Part shown: positions 10,301 through 17,734 of the stretch, one piece after another | How positions within the stretch are numbered: position 1 is the first letter of the stretch | How the letters are laid out: each line of letters begins with the position of its first letter | DNA from: Miltoncostaea sp050250915 | GTDB lineage: Bacteria > Actinomycetota > Thermoleophilia > Miltoncostaeales > Miltoncostaeaceae | Reading direction: 5' to 3' | Length of the DNA stretch: 64,000 nucleotides | Assembly (NCBI GenBank): GCA_050250915.1 | Contig: JBFWNT010000003.1 | Coordinates: forward strand, 170,679 to 234,678 | Translations under genes and position numbers: made by a program | The notes under the pieces: generated by a model | Database searches by the model: none | Told to the model about the DNA's origin: nothing | The model's input: only the letters and a program-made list of their open reading frames with translations

Positions 10301-10869
10301 GTGACGATCACGCCCACGACCAGCCCGCTCTCCGCGGACAGGTCGAAGGCGAGCCGCGTGAAGTCCTTGACCTCCTGGGCGGTCGACGGCTCCAGCAGCG
10401 GGATCCGCGCGCCCGCCAGCGTCAGGCGGCTGTCGGCGCCCACCTGGGTGGACGACAGAGCCGGGTCGTCGCCGACCACCACCACGCCGGCCGCCCCCCG
10501 GGCGGGCCGCGCGGCGTTGGCGATCGCGAGGCCGTCGAGGGCGACGTAGGCGCCCACGCTCTTGAACACGGCCAGCGCCCGCGCGCCCGGCACCTGGCGG
10601 GCGCCGTTGACCATCGCCGCGCTCTGGGCCTCGTTGTTGGCGAGGGTGGCCTCCACGCCCAGCTCGGCCAGGTAGCCCGCGTGCGCCTCGCAGATCGTGA
10701 AGACGTCGGCGACCGGGGAGCCCGGGTAGCCCGTGACCAGCGAGACGCCGGCCTCCAGGGCCCCCTTCACGATGAGCTCGTTGCCGTCCAGGACGGCCCG
10801 CCCGTACCCCCGTCGCAGCGGCGGCCCCTCCGCCGCGCGGGCCTGCCGGTCGATCGCGAGGGTGGCCAT
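7393..10869 (-). CDS. Indolepyruvate/2-oxoacid:ferredoxin oxidoreductase, single-chain
   Basis: A 1158-residue fused enzyme that oxidatively decarboxylates aryl- or branched-chain 2-oxo acids to acyl-CoA, reducing ferredoxin. Domains in order: pyrimidine-binding half with LVTGYPGSPVADVF (about 40-200); TPP-binding half with YCAGCPHRG near 418 and LVGDGTFFHGE; two ferredoxin-like cysteine groups near 640 and 680 (CENCRECTRATGC and CVDDGYCAAIKAC, the second atypical); gamma domain with AGVGGMGIGVAGR near 726; and a C-terminal extension resembling DUF6537 from about 920. The start has GAGGAG upstream. It is the first gene of a four-gene overlapping operon divergent from an Lrp regulator, which suggests amino-acid-responsive control. 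Confidence 0.93.
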   Translation of the reverse strand: MATLAIDRQARAAEGPPLRRGYGRAVLDGNELIVKGALEAGVSLVTGYPGSPVADVFTICEAHAGYLAELGVEATLANNEAQSAAMVNGARQVPGARALAVFKSVGAYVALDGLAIANAARPARGAAGVVVVGDDPALSSTQVGADSRLTLAGARIPLLEPSTAQEVKDFTRLAFDLSAESGLVVGVIVTTVQADGAGVVDLAPNRAPVVGPRDRIALDTRAIRMDHAVSLPPFATSLEADILERRLPLLSAAARAGGVDRLEPARGRAHRFGIAVSGAAYPLLRRALLELELDGQVPVLRLGLTWPVDAAAVRRLADRVDEVVVMEERAGHLEDQVRRALEGRRQAVWGKAFPGGVRGFPEGSGMDPDIALAALSRLVLGSADAFPAASADRARAAEERARALTARALAVTPRTPTYCAGCPHRGTSSPMLEIRTRLMDPDYMRRVHGSAPVDVIAHGGIGCYSMAVLPPFGEMHDLSAMGLGGATGAGAAPHVTNKHYVLVGDGTFFHGEMSTIANAIKARQDILYVILDNKNTAMTGHQGTPASETDLMGRPQTPLEIERIVAAMGPDFLARSNPDDREGHMALLERALLMDGTRVVISDKECAITSGRRRRAERAATVAERGHLPEVTRYNIAEETCENCRECTRATGCPGLELAQTPLGQKVAISEDVCVDDGYCAAIKACPSFERVTIHRSRPPAERTMADLTPPPAPDVHRADGPYRVHLAGVGGMGIGVAGRILIEAAAGEWPEVEVFHRKGMAQRGGGVFSHVVMHDGAVPLPAEIAAGEADLIIGLDPIECARALRLASPARTAAVMDTHRRPTTSILTGDASHPEDLLERANAETRPGGLLATDVSAAAKRVLGDRIYANVALLGAAWQRGWIPMPLEAMESAVRAVTGRRAEANLRAFLLGRVLAATDADPAAPDTADALIDREEGWIRSRRERRAFRAAVERARASGLGESAMRMLAPRLPEIVAWGGAAYADAYLDGVERVRAAAPALVPAAVHNLHRAMAIKDEVFVAHQLTSGRKYARDRERFGIDRARGDRITYEHLNRPAFDLMGRHVEWDMTTRDWQLRLVRRARFLRRLMPSWHRRERAFRDWYAGEVVGAVHEGRLRGAAAEEALRLPETVTGFRGVRYPKEDAAYARFARLMEEGR

Positions 10870-10965
10870 CCGGAGCTCCTCGGGTGGTTCGTATCGATTG
10901 CCACCATCGAGGTTAGGCGCTAAAGATTTCTCGTCCTATCCCACTTCGTTTCGAGATCGGCGGCC
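10870..10965. promoter_or_regulatory. Divergent promoter region between the 2-oxoacid oxidoreductase operon and the Lrp gene
   Basis: A 96-base intergenic stretch that is much less GC-rich in its right half (10921-10956) than its surroundings. A possible plus-strand promoter for the Lrp gene is TTGCCA at 10898-10903 and TAAAGA at 10921-10926, spaced 17 bases; the -10 match is weak. Lrp proteins commonly bind such shared regions. I could not define a clean palindromic Lrp box. Confidence 0.4.
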
Positions 10966-11427
10966 ATGGACGAGCTAGACCGAAATATTCTTCAGCACCT
11001 CGTGCACGACGGGCGCATGTCGTTCGCGGCGATCGGGCGGGCCGTGAAGCTCTCGACGCCGGCCGTCCACCACCGGGTGCGCCAGCTGGAGCGGCGCGGC
11101 GTGATCACCGGCTACGGCGCCCGGGTGAGCCCCGCGGCGATCGGGCTGGGGCTGTCCGGGCTGGTGGCCGTCGAGTCGGCCGGCAGCCTCGGGGAGATCG
11201 TGCGGGCGGCGCGCGCCATGCCGGAGGTGGAGGCCTGCTGGTCGAGCGCCGGCACCAGCGACCTGATCCTGAAGGTGCGCGCCGGCGACCCCCCCGCGAT
11301 GGAGCACCTGCTGGTGCGGCTGCGCGAGCTGCCGGGGGTCGAGCGCACCCGCACCTCGATCCTTCTGGAGGCCCACTTCGAGCGGGAGCCGGACCCCGCC
11401 GCGCTGGGGGAGACGGCGCCGGGCTGA
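10966..11427 (+). CDS. Lrp/AsnC family transcriptional regulator
   Basis: A 153-residue regulator. The N-terminal winged helix-turn-helix starts MDELDRNILQHLVHDGRMSF and continues AIGRAVKLSTPAVHHRVRQL. The C-terminal RAM-type ligand domain runs from about 65 and contains VEACWSSAGTSDLILKVR. Family members sense amino acids and control their metabolism. It is transcribed divergently from the amino-acid oxidation operon and very likely regulates it and itself. Its stop lies one base from the stop of the convergent diguanylate cyclase gene, leaving no room for a terminator between them. Confidence 0.93.
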   Translation: MDELDRNILQHLVHDGRMSFAAIGRAVKLSTPAVHHRVRQLERRGVITGYGARVSPAAIGLGLSGLVAVESAGSLGEIVRAARAMPEVEACWSSAGTSDLILKVRAGDPPAMEHLLVRLRELPGVERTRTSILLEAHFEREPDPAALGETAPG

Positions 11428-11428
11428 G

Positions 11429-12457
11429 CTAGCGCGCGTCCACCTGATCGGGGGCGTGGCGCACCACCAGGTCGCGGCCGTGGTGCTTGGCCCAGTAGAG
11501 GGCGCGGTCGGCGAGCGCGAACAGCCGCTCCCCGTCCCCCGCCGCGGCGAGGTCGCAGACCCCGGCGGAGATGGTCACGCGGCCGACGTCGCTGAAGTCG
11601 TGGGCGGCCATGGCGGCGCGGGCGCGGTCGGCGGCCTCCCAGGCCGACGCGTCGTCGGTCTCGGGCATGAGCCACGCGAACTCCTCGCCGCCCATCCGCG
11701 CGACCAGGTCGTCGCGGCGCGCCTCCGCCTGGAGGATCCTCCCCGCCTCCACCAGGACGCGGTCGCCCATCAGGTGGCCGTGGGAGTCGTTGACGCGCTT
11801 GAAGTGGTCCAGGTCCATGACCGCCAGCGCGAGGGGCCTCCCGTGGCGGGCGGCGCGCTGGACCTCGGCGGCCAGGCGCTCCTGGAAGGCGCGGTGGTTC
11901 GCCAGGCCGGTCAGCGGATCCGTGGCCGCGCGGCGCTCGGCGTCGGCGAGGCTGCGCAGCGTCTGCTCGTGCAGGCGCGCGTTCGCCAGCGCCATGCTGG
12001 CCAGGGCCGCGAGGCTGCGCGCCACCAGCAGCTCGGCGTCGGTGAGCAGGCGCGGCTCGGCCAGCTCGATGCGGAGGACGCCGAGCAGCACCTCGCGCCC
12101 CCCGTCGGCGATCGAGGCGTGCGAAAGCGGCAGCGCCACCTGGCCGCGCTCGGGGTCGGCGCCGTCGATCGCGTCGGCCGGCCGGCCGGGGGCGCACGCG
12201 GCGCAGGTCACGCGCCGGGCCCCCAGCGCGCGCTCGGCCGACGCCGCGATCCCCGCGAGCGTGTCCGACAGGGCGAGCGGGGTGGTGAAGACCTCGACGG
12301 CCGTCTCGCCCACGATCCGGGCGCGCGCCTCGGCCTCGCGGAGGTCGCGGACGGTGTCGTACAGCTCGCGGGTGACGCGCTCCGCGATCTCCTCCGCCGC
12401 GAGCCGCGCCCGGCGCTCCCGTTCAGCGCGCTGGTTCGCGCGCTCGAGGTCGGTCAC
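11429..12457 (-). CDS. GAF-GGDEF diguanylate cyclase
   Basis: A 342-residue cytosolic signalling enzyme expected to make cyclic di-GMP. An N-terminal charged, probably coiled-coil stretch (about 1-50) is followed by a GAF-like sensor region (about 50-190). The GGDEF domain has DPLTGLANHR, FKRVNDSHGH and the active-site GGEEF near residue 255. Five residues ahead of GGEEF stands RRDD, a good match to the RxxD inhibitory site, so product inhibition is likely. No membrane segments are seen. I chose GTG 12457 because it overlaps the H-NOX stop as GTGA; the frame is open further upstream but unlike the family. The coupling suggests H-NOX controls this cyclase. Confidence 0.92.
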   Translation of the reverse strand: MTDLERANQRAERERRARLAAEEIAERVTRELYDTVRDLREAEARARIVGETAVEVFTTPLALSDTLAGIAASAERALGARRVTCAACAPGRPADAIDGADPERGQVALPLSHASIADGGREVLLGVLRIELAEPRLLTDAELLVARSLAALASMALANARLHEQTLRSLADAERRAATDPLTGLANHRAFQERLAAEVQRAARHGRPLALAVMDLDHFKRVNDSHGHLMGDRVLVEAGRILQAEARRDDLVARMGGEEFAWLMPETDDASAWEAADRARAAMAAHDFSDVGRVTISAGVCDLAAAGDGERLFALADRALYWAKHHGRDLVVRHAPDQVDAR

Positions 12458-12990
12458 CCGAATGTCGCCACGAAGGTGCACCGGGAGGCACCGTCCCTCA
12501 TGCAGTCGGTGTGCCGGAGCGCGAGGGTCTCCCCGAACTGCGCCGCCGTGGCCTGGATCATCCCCTCGGCCATCGCGCACAGGCGGCGTTCCGAGACGTA
12601 GTGCAGCACCAGCATCTCGGGGGCGGGGTCCTCGAACTCGAAGCGCGGCGGCCGCGCGTCGGGGTAGAGCTTCACCACGTCCGGGTGGACGGTGTCGTCC
12701 AGGCGGAGCAGGAACGACTTGGCGGAGTCGTGGCCGGCCGTGAACTCGGGGTAGCGGGCCACGAGCCGCGGCAGCGCCGAGCGGCCGAAGCCGCGCAGCA
12801 CCTCGTCGGCGGGGGCGCCGACGCGCTCGCAGATGGCCGCGACCAGGTCGAGGGCCTCCTGGTCGTCGTAGTTGCCGAGGCTGGTGTACGCGCCGTCGGC
12901 GCCCACGTCCTCGAGCACCCGCTCCCAGGCGTCGACGCCGTGCGCCTCCACGACGGCCTCCTCCAGGAGGTTGAACACGATGCCCTTCAC
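12454..12990 (-). CDS. H-NOX (heme NO/O2-binding) sensor protein
   Basis: A 178-residue stand-alone H-NOX protein; the start GTG has GGGGAGG upstream. The key residues fall at canonical numbering: proximal heme ligand His102 in VHPDVVKLYP, Pro115 in RPPRF, and the heme-propionate motif Tyr131-x-Ser133-x-Arg135 in YVSERR. Position 140, where O2-binding relatives carry the distal tyrosine, is methionine, so NO (and CO) binding without stable O2 binding is predicted. It is coupled to the diguanylate cyclase by a 4-base GTGA overlap. Stand-alone H-NOX proteins typically regulate a partner kinase or cyclase from the same operon. This supports an NO-to-c-di-GMP pathway here. Confidence 0.93.
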   Translation of the reverse strand: MKGIVFNLLEEAVVEAHGVDAWERVLEDVGADGAYTSLGNYDDQEALDLVAAICERVGAPADEVLRGFGRSALPRLVARYPEFTAGHDSAKSFLLRLDDTVHPDVVKLYPDARPPRFEFEDPAPEMLVLHYVSERRLCAMAEGMIQATAAQFGETLALRHTDCMRDGASRCTFVATFG

Positions 12991-13070
12991 GATGATGCCT
13001 CCCCGACGGGTCTCGCGAGAGGTATCGGCCTCCCGGCGGGGCGCGTGAGCGTCGCGGGCACCGCGCGGGT

Positions 13071-14186
13071 TCAGCCCAACGGGACCATCCGCACCTCGCG
13101 CGGGCCGTCGCCGGGGTGCGTCATGCGCATGAGCCGGCGGCCCTCGGCGGCGAGCGACCGGGCGGCCCGCGCCGGCACCGGCCGCAGGTGCCGCACCGTC
13201 AGGGTCACGCCGCCGTCCGCGGCGTCCCCGTCGGTCCACCAGGTGCCGAGCACCGTCCCGTCCAGCAGCACCGACCCGCGGACGCGGCCGGGCGCCGCGG
13301 CGAGCCGGCGGCGGTCGTCGTCGCCTCCGAAGCGGCTCCGGTCGGCGTGGGAGAGCAGCACGTTGTCGTAGACGGGCAGGAAGCGCGGCGGGGCGGGGAC
13401 GTCCGGCCCGGGGCGGGGCGCGTCGTCGACGTCCAGCAGCTCGCGGCCGCGCTCGTCGCGGAACGCCCGCAGGCCGGGGCGGAGGCCCTCGAGCACCGGC
13501 CGCATCGACGGCAGCCCCGACCAGGCGGCCAGGTCGGCCGGCGTCGCCGGACCGAACGCGGCGAGGTAGCGCAGCGCGATGCGCTCCCGGTCCGGGCGGG
13601 CGGCGAGGGGGCGCCCCAGCCACACCTCGGCGTCGGCGAGCGTGACCTGCCGCGCCATCCCCCACACCCCGCGGGGCGGCACCTGCACCAGCGGCAGGTG
13701 GTTGCGGCACAGGTACGCGAGGGCGCCGGGCGTGCGGTCCGGGAAGTGGCGGGCCAGCTCGGCGCGCAGCTCCGGGATGGTGCGCGGCTCCGCCAGGAAC
13801 GGCCGGGCGACCTCCAGGACCGGGCCGGGGTCGACCGTCGCCAGCTCGGCCTTGAACTCCTGGTGGACGGTCAGCTCGCGGTCCAGGATCGGCTGCACCG
13901 GCGGCCGCAACTCCCGGCAGTCCTCGGCGGTGACCAGATGGATCGTCCCGCGCATCAGCACGATCCGGACGGCCTCGCGGCCGGTCAGCAGGGCCGCGAG
14001 CGACGCCGGCCGGAACCCCCTGAGCCGGCTCCAGAGCCCCACGTACGGGTCGAGCGGCTCCTGAGCCTGGAGGCCGACCAGGCGCGACACGGCCTCCCGG
14101 ACGGGCACGTCGGCCCGCTCCAGGAGCATCTGGCGCGCGAGCGTTGCGCGGTTCAGCGCCCGCGCGCCGATCGGCTCGGCGGCCAC
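13071..14186 (-). CDS. Winged-helix DNA-binding domain protein (HTH_42 / YcaQ-like)
   Basis: A 371-residue protein of the HTH_42 family (DUF1006 group), whose better-studied members (YcaQ, AlkX) are DNA glycosylases for crosslinked or alkylated DNA. Matching segments are SRLVGLQAQEPLDPYVGLWSR, LMRGTIHLV, PLVQVPPRGVWG and LPVYDNVLLSHADRSRF. The length is typical. Many actinobacterial members have unknown activity, so a glycosylase role is possible but unproven. It lies 80 bases upstream of the H-NOX gene on the same strand and could be co-transcribed. Confidence 0.85.
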   Translation of the reverse strand: MAAEPIGARALNRATLARQMLLERADVPVREAVSRLVGLQAQEPLDPYVGLWSRLRGFRPASLAALLTGREAVRIVLMRGTIHLVTAEDCRELRPPVQPILDRELTVHQEFKAELATVDPGPVLEVARPFLAEPRTIPELRAELARHFPDRTPGALAYLCRNHLPLVQVPPRGVWGMARQVTLADAEVWLGRPLAARPDRERIALRYLAAFGPATPADLAAWSGLPSMRPVLEGLRPGLRAFRDERGRELLDVDDAPRPGPDVPAPPRFLPVYDNVLLSHADRSRFGGDDDRRRLAAAPGRVRGSVLLDGTVLGTWWTDGDAADGGVTLTVRHLRPVPARAARSLAAEGRRLMRMTHPGDGPREVRMVPLG

Positions 14187-14195
14187 GCCGGGCCC

Positions 14196-14828
14196 TCAGT
14201 CCCCGGGCGCCGCCTCCCGGGCCTGCGCCAGCAGCACGCCCCACGTGCCGCCCAGCGCCAGCCGCTCGCCGTCGGGCGACCACGCCGCCGCGCGGACGCC
14301 GCGCACCCAGCGGACCACGCTGCGGTCGTCGCGGAGGATGGCCAGCACGTCGAAGCGGCCCTCGCGGGTGAACACGGCGACCGCCGTCCCCGTGGGGTCG
14401 GCGACCGCGCCGGGCAGGTCGTCCTCGGTGAGCGAGGCCGGGTGGATCTGCGGGGGGATGGACGCGGCAGGGTCCTCCGCCGGGCGCTCCTCCTCCACCA
14501 CCTTCAGGTCGGGCACCGACCAGGCCCGCAGGACGCCGGCGCTGGCGCCGCGCAGCAGGGCCCCGTCGTCCGCGAACGCCAGGGACAGCGCGGGCTCGCG
14601 CGCCGCGGCGACGATCGTGACATGCCCGATGCCGGCGACCGGGGACGCGGGGTCGACGCCCGCCAGGGTGAGCCCGATCTGCGGCGGCGGCGAGAGCATC
14701 AGCCCGGTGGGCGGCTGGGGCCGGCGCCGACCGGGCCGGCCGGCCTGGGAGAAGACGGAGCTCACGACGCTCCACGGCCCCGGGTCGTCGCGCAGGAAGT
14801 CGGGCGGTGGCAGCGGTCGCGTGCTCAT
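14196..14828 (-). CDS. Beta-propeller-like hypothetical protein (downstream partner)
   Basis: A 210-residue protein; ATG with AGGAGG upstream, overlapping the stop of the previous gene as ATGA. No family is recognised. It contains repeats of the type LSLAFADDGALLRG, AVADPTGTAVAVF and AAAWSPDGERLALGG, the WD40-like strand pattern that ends in short hydrophobic triplets. It has no signal peptide. Too short for a full propeller, it could complete one together with the coupled upstream gene product. It lies directly upstream of the winged-helix gene. Confidence 0.7.
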   Translation of the reverse strand: MSTRPLPPPDFLRDDPGPWSVVSSVFSQAGRPGRRRPQPPTGLMLSPPPQIGLTLAGVDPASPVAGIGHVTIVAAAREPALSLAFADDGALLRGASAGVLRAWSVPDLKVVEEERPAEDPAASIPPQIHPASLTEDDLPGAVADPTGTAVAVFTREGRFDVLAILRDDRSVVRWVRGVRAAAWSPDGERLALGGTWGVLLAQAREAAPGD

Positions 14829-15748
14829 GCGTCCTCCTCGGGTGTCAGCCAGGCGCAACCCCAGTCGCCGGCCACCAGCAGGCCGTCGCGGGCGGGAGAG
14901 GGGGCGATGACGCGGGCGCCCTCGACGAGCCGGGCGATCGCGCCGTCGCGGGTCACGAGGGCGGCGACGGGGTCGGCCCCGTCGGGCGAGCCCAGCGCGA
15001 TCAGGTCGCCGTCGGCCGAGACGGCCAGCGCCGTCGCGCGCGGGACCGGCGACGGCCATGAGGTGGTGGCCTCCGCGGCGCCGGGCCCCCAGACGCTGAT
15101 GGTGTCGTCCTCGTGCCGGGCGACCAGCACCGGCGCCGTCGCGGCCGCGGCCAGCGCCGTGATCGCGGGGCCGCCGACCGCCGCCTCCCCGGGCGCGCGG
15201 GGCGCGGCGCCCGCGGAGACCCAGACGCTCCCATCCGGCGCGAAGGCGATCGCGTCGCCCCCGCCCGGCCGGCGGGCCGACGGCTCCTCCTCGCCCAGCG
15301 TCCACTCCACCACCTCGCCACCGGCGACCGCCGCCACGGCGCGGCCGTCGGCGCGGATGGCGACCGGCCCCGGGCCGAGGTCGGCGGCGATGTCGCCGAG
15401 GCTCGGCAGCACCACCGCGCGCCAGCCCCCCTCCGCGTGCAGCAGGCCCGCGTTCGCGTCGGCCGCCCCCACGGTCCGGTCGAGCCCGGGGGGCCGCCGG
15501 TCGTGGATCACCACCACCTGCGGCAGCCGCAGGCTGAACGCCGCGCCGGCGCCGGTCAGCAGCGCGAGCTTGCCGCCGGCGACCACCGTCGCCTCGCGCG
15601 CGGGGACGGGCGCGGCCGCCCGGGCGCGCAGCGGGCCGGAGTGCGGACCGGGCGCGCCGCCGTCGCCGGTGAGGGCGAAGCGCAGCCCGCGCTGGCCCCG
15701 CTCCACCCGCGAGACCGCGGGGACCGTCCCCGGCTCGACGGGGAGCAT
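14825..15748 (-). CDS. Beta-propeller-like hypothetical protein (upstream partner)
   Basis: A 307-residue protein with at least five repeats carrying segments such as AIAFAPDGSVWVSAG, ALAVSADGDLIALGS and DTISVWGPG, typical of WD40/YVTN-type beta-propeller blades. It has no signal peptide, transmembrane segment or obvious catalytic domain. It starts 17 bases after argG and overlaps the following propeller-like gene, so the three are probably one transcript. The function is unknown; a scaffold or binding role is only a guess. The product plus its partner total about 517 residues, enough for one large propeller or two. Confidence 0.75.
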   Translation of the reverse strand: MLPVEPGTVPAVSRVERGQRGLRFALTGDGGAPGPHSGPLRARAAAPVPAREATVVAGGKLALLTGAGAAFSLRLPQVVVIHDRRPPGLDRTVGAADANAGLLHAEGGWRAVVLPSLGDIAADLGPGPVAIRADGRAVAAVAGGEVVEWTLGEEEPSARRPGGGDAIAFAPDGSVWVSAGAAPRAPGEAAVGGPAITALAAAATAPVLVARHEDDTISVWGPGAAEATTSWPSPVPRATALAVSADGDLIALGSPDGADPVAALVTRDGAIARLVEGARVIAPSPARDGLLVAGDWGCAWLTPEEDA

Positions 15749-15765
15749 GGGCGGGCCGCCGCGCC

Positions 15766-17028
15766 TCACCCCTTCCTCCGGGCCTCGGAGATCCGGTACG
15801 CCATCCGGCTCTGGAGCGAGAAGAGCTCGATGAAGCCGGGCGCCGCGCCCTGCGAGAACGAGGCGTCGGCGTTGAACGTCGCGAGGCTCCGGTCGTAGAT
15901 CGCGTTCGGCGAGCTGCGGGTGACCGCCGTGGCGCCGCCCTTGTAGAGCCGCATCGTGATCTCGCCCTCCACCCGGCCGTTCACCCGGTCCATGAAGGCG
16001 TTGAGGTCCTGGAGCAGCGGCTCGTACCAGAGACCCTCGTAGGCGAGCTGGGCCCACAGGGCGTCGAGGGTGGGCTTGAGCGCGTTCTCCCGGCCCGTGC
16101 ACACCAGCTTCTCGAGCTCGCGGTGGGCGTCGAGGATGATCTCGGCGGCCGGGACCTCGTAGAGGTCGCGCACCTTCAGCCCGACGACCCGGTCCTCGAT
16201 GTGGTCGACGATCCCGACGCCGTTGCGGCAGCCGGCCTCGGCGACCCGCCGGATGAGCTCCACCAGCGGCAGCTCCTCGCCGTCGAGCGAGACGGGCAGG
16301 CCGTCGCGGAAGCCGATGCGGATGTCCTCGGGCCGGTCCGGCGCCTCGGTGGGCGGGGTCACCAGCTGGAAGACGTCGTCCGGGGGCGGCTGGTCGAGGT
16401 CCTCGATGACGCCGCCCTCCGAGGACCGTCCCCAGAGGTTGTCGTCGATCGAGTAGGGCCGCTCCACCGACGACGACACCGGGATGCCGTGCTCCTCGGC
16501 GTACGCGATCTCCTCGTCGCGGCCCATCTGCCACTCGCGGACCGGGGCGATGACCTTCAGGTCGGGCGCGAGCGTCGCGATGGTCGCCTCGATCCGCACC
16601 TGGTCGTTGCCCTTGCCGGTGCAGCCGTGGGCGATCGTGTCGGCGTCGTGCTCGCGGGCCGCCTCGCACGCGAGCTTCGCCAGCAGCGGCCGCCCGAGCG
16701 ACGTGAACAGCGGGTAACCGCCCTGGTAGCGGGCGTTCGCCCGGATCGCCGGGGCCACGTAGTCGCGGGCGAACTCCTCCTTGGCGTCCACGACCAGGCT
16801 CGCGACGGCGCCCAGGTCGAGGGCCTTCTGCCGGACCGCGTCGAAGTCGTCGGCCGGCTGGCCGAGGTCGATGCAGAGCGCCACGACCTCGGCGTCGTAC
16901 TCGTCCTGGATCCACTTCAGCATCACGGAGGTGTCCAGGCCGCCCGAGTAGAGCAGCACGACGCGGTGCACCTCGTGGGGCTGGGCGAGGTAGCCCGCGA
17001 CGGGCGGGACGGGACGCTGTTCGGGCAC
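15766..17028 (-). CDS. argG: Argininosuccinate synthase
   Basis: A 420-residue enzyme that ligates citrulline and aspartate, with ATP, to argininosuccinate (penultimate step of arginine synthesis). The ATP-pyrophosphatase motif is LLYSGGLDTSVML near residue 28. Other hallmarks are GCTGKGNDQVR, VREWQMGRDEEIAYA and SVERPYSIDDNLWGRS. The start is a GTG with GGAGG 8 bases upstream, giving an N-terminal extension of about 20 residues compared with common homologues. It is on the same strand as the other arg genes of the window but separated from argBD by about 2.7 kb of unrelated genes. Confidence 0.96.
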   Translation of the reverse strand: MPEQRPVPPVAGYLAQPHEVHRVVLLYSGGLDTSVMLKWIQDEYDAEVVALCIDLGQPADDFDAVRQKALDLGAVASLVVDAKEEFARDYVAPAIRANARYQGGYPLFTSLGRPLLAKLACEAAREHDADTIAHGCTGKGNDQVRIEATIATLAPDLKVIAPVREWQMGRDEEIAYAEEHGIPVSSSVERPYSIDDNLWGRSSEGGVIEDLDQPPPDDVFQLVTPPTEAPDRPEDIRIGFRDGLPVSLDGEELPLVELIRRVAEAGCRNGVGIVDHIEDRVVGLKVRDLYEVPAAEIILDAHRELEKLVCTGRENALKPTLDALWAQLAYEGLWYEPLLQDLNAFMDRVNGRVEGEITMRLYKGGATAVTRSSPNAIYDRSLATFNADASFSQGAAPGFIELFSLQSRMAYRISEARRKG

Positions 17029-17140
17029 GTGCGGGCCTCCGGTCGATTGGCGCCGGGAGTCTAGTGACCCCCATCAGGACTCGACCTCCGTGGGGTACCC
17101 GCGTGGTCGAGTGACGTCGTATACCGCCGATAAGGTAACC

Positions 17141-17623
17141 ATGCGCTCCGTGAACCCGACCGACGCGACCTCAGTGACACCCGGCGTCCACTCATGCCTC
17201 CGCGTCCCCGCCGACCTGGCGGTGGTCACGTTCGTGCGCTCCGCGCTCGCCGCGGTGCTCGCCCGTGAGGAGTGGCCCGCGGACGGCGCCGCGCGCATGC
17301 TGCTGGCCTCCACCGAGGCCGTGACCAACGCGATCGAGCACGGCTCCCCGATGGGCGGCGCCGTCGAGGTGGAGCTGACCGTCACCACCGAGCGCGCGCA
17401 GGTGCGGGTGCTGGATCAGGGCCGCCCCGGCGCCCCGTGCCCGGTCATCCCCGAGGTCGCCCCGCCGTCCACGCACACGCGCGGCCGCGGCCTGCTCATC
17501 ATCAGCCGCCTCGCCGACGACGTCGACCTCCGGTCGGCCGGCCTCGGCACCCAGATCAGCGCGGGCTTCCTCCGCGCCACCGCCGTGGCCGCCGAGCCGC
17601 AGGCGATCCGCAAGGCGGCCTAG
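17141..17623 (+). CDS. Anti-sigma factor serine kinase / ATP-binding (HATPase_c_2) protein
   Basis: A 160-residue GHKL ATPase domain of the RsbW/SpoIIAB type. The N box is ASTEAVTNAIEHG (Glu and Asn for Mg-ATP), the G1 box VLDQGRPG, and the G2 box TRGRGLLIISRLADDV. Such proteins bind and phosphorylate anti-sigma antagonists or inhibit a sigma factor in stress signalling. Start ATG 17141 is preceded by AAGGT; the frame is open to 17090 without extra domain content. No partner sigma factor or antagonist lies nearby. It is divergent from argG. Confidence 0.88.
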   Translation: MRSVNPTDATSVTPGVHSCLRVPADLAVVTFVRSALAAVLAREEWPADGAARMLLASTEAVTNAIEHGSPMGGAVEVELTVTTERAQVRVLDQGRPGAPCPVIPEVAPPSTHTRGRGLLIISRLADDVDLRSAGLGTQISAGFLRATAVAAEPQAIRKAA

Positions 17624-17686
17624 CCGGCGCGACGCCCGGGCCGGTTCTTCGACGGCTCTTCGTGTTCTCTGCGGGTCCTCCGATCC

Positions 17687-17718
17687 GTGGTCCCTTCACT
17701 GACTGGTGAACGGACCAC
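17687..17718. promoter_or_regulatory. Long palindrome ahead of the small secreted protein gene
   Basis: The inverted repeat GTGGTCC-C-TTCAC, 6-base centre, GTGAA-C-GGACCAC has 12 of 13 pairs matching and ends 4 bases before the AGGAGG ribosome site. It may be a two-fold operator, or a 5'-leader hairpin that controls access to the ribosome site. There is no T-tract to make it a terminator of the upstream gene. Confidence 0.55.
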
Positions 17719-17734
17719 GACCAGGAGGACGTCC

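Noticed and set aside
13116..15833. A 905-codon open frame on the plus strand covering several minus-strand genes
   Set aside because: It runs across gene boundaries of the opposite strand and has no domain content.
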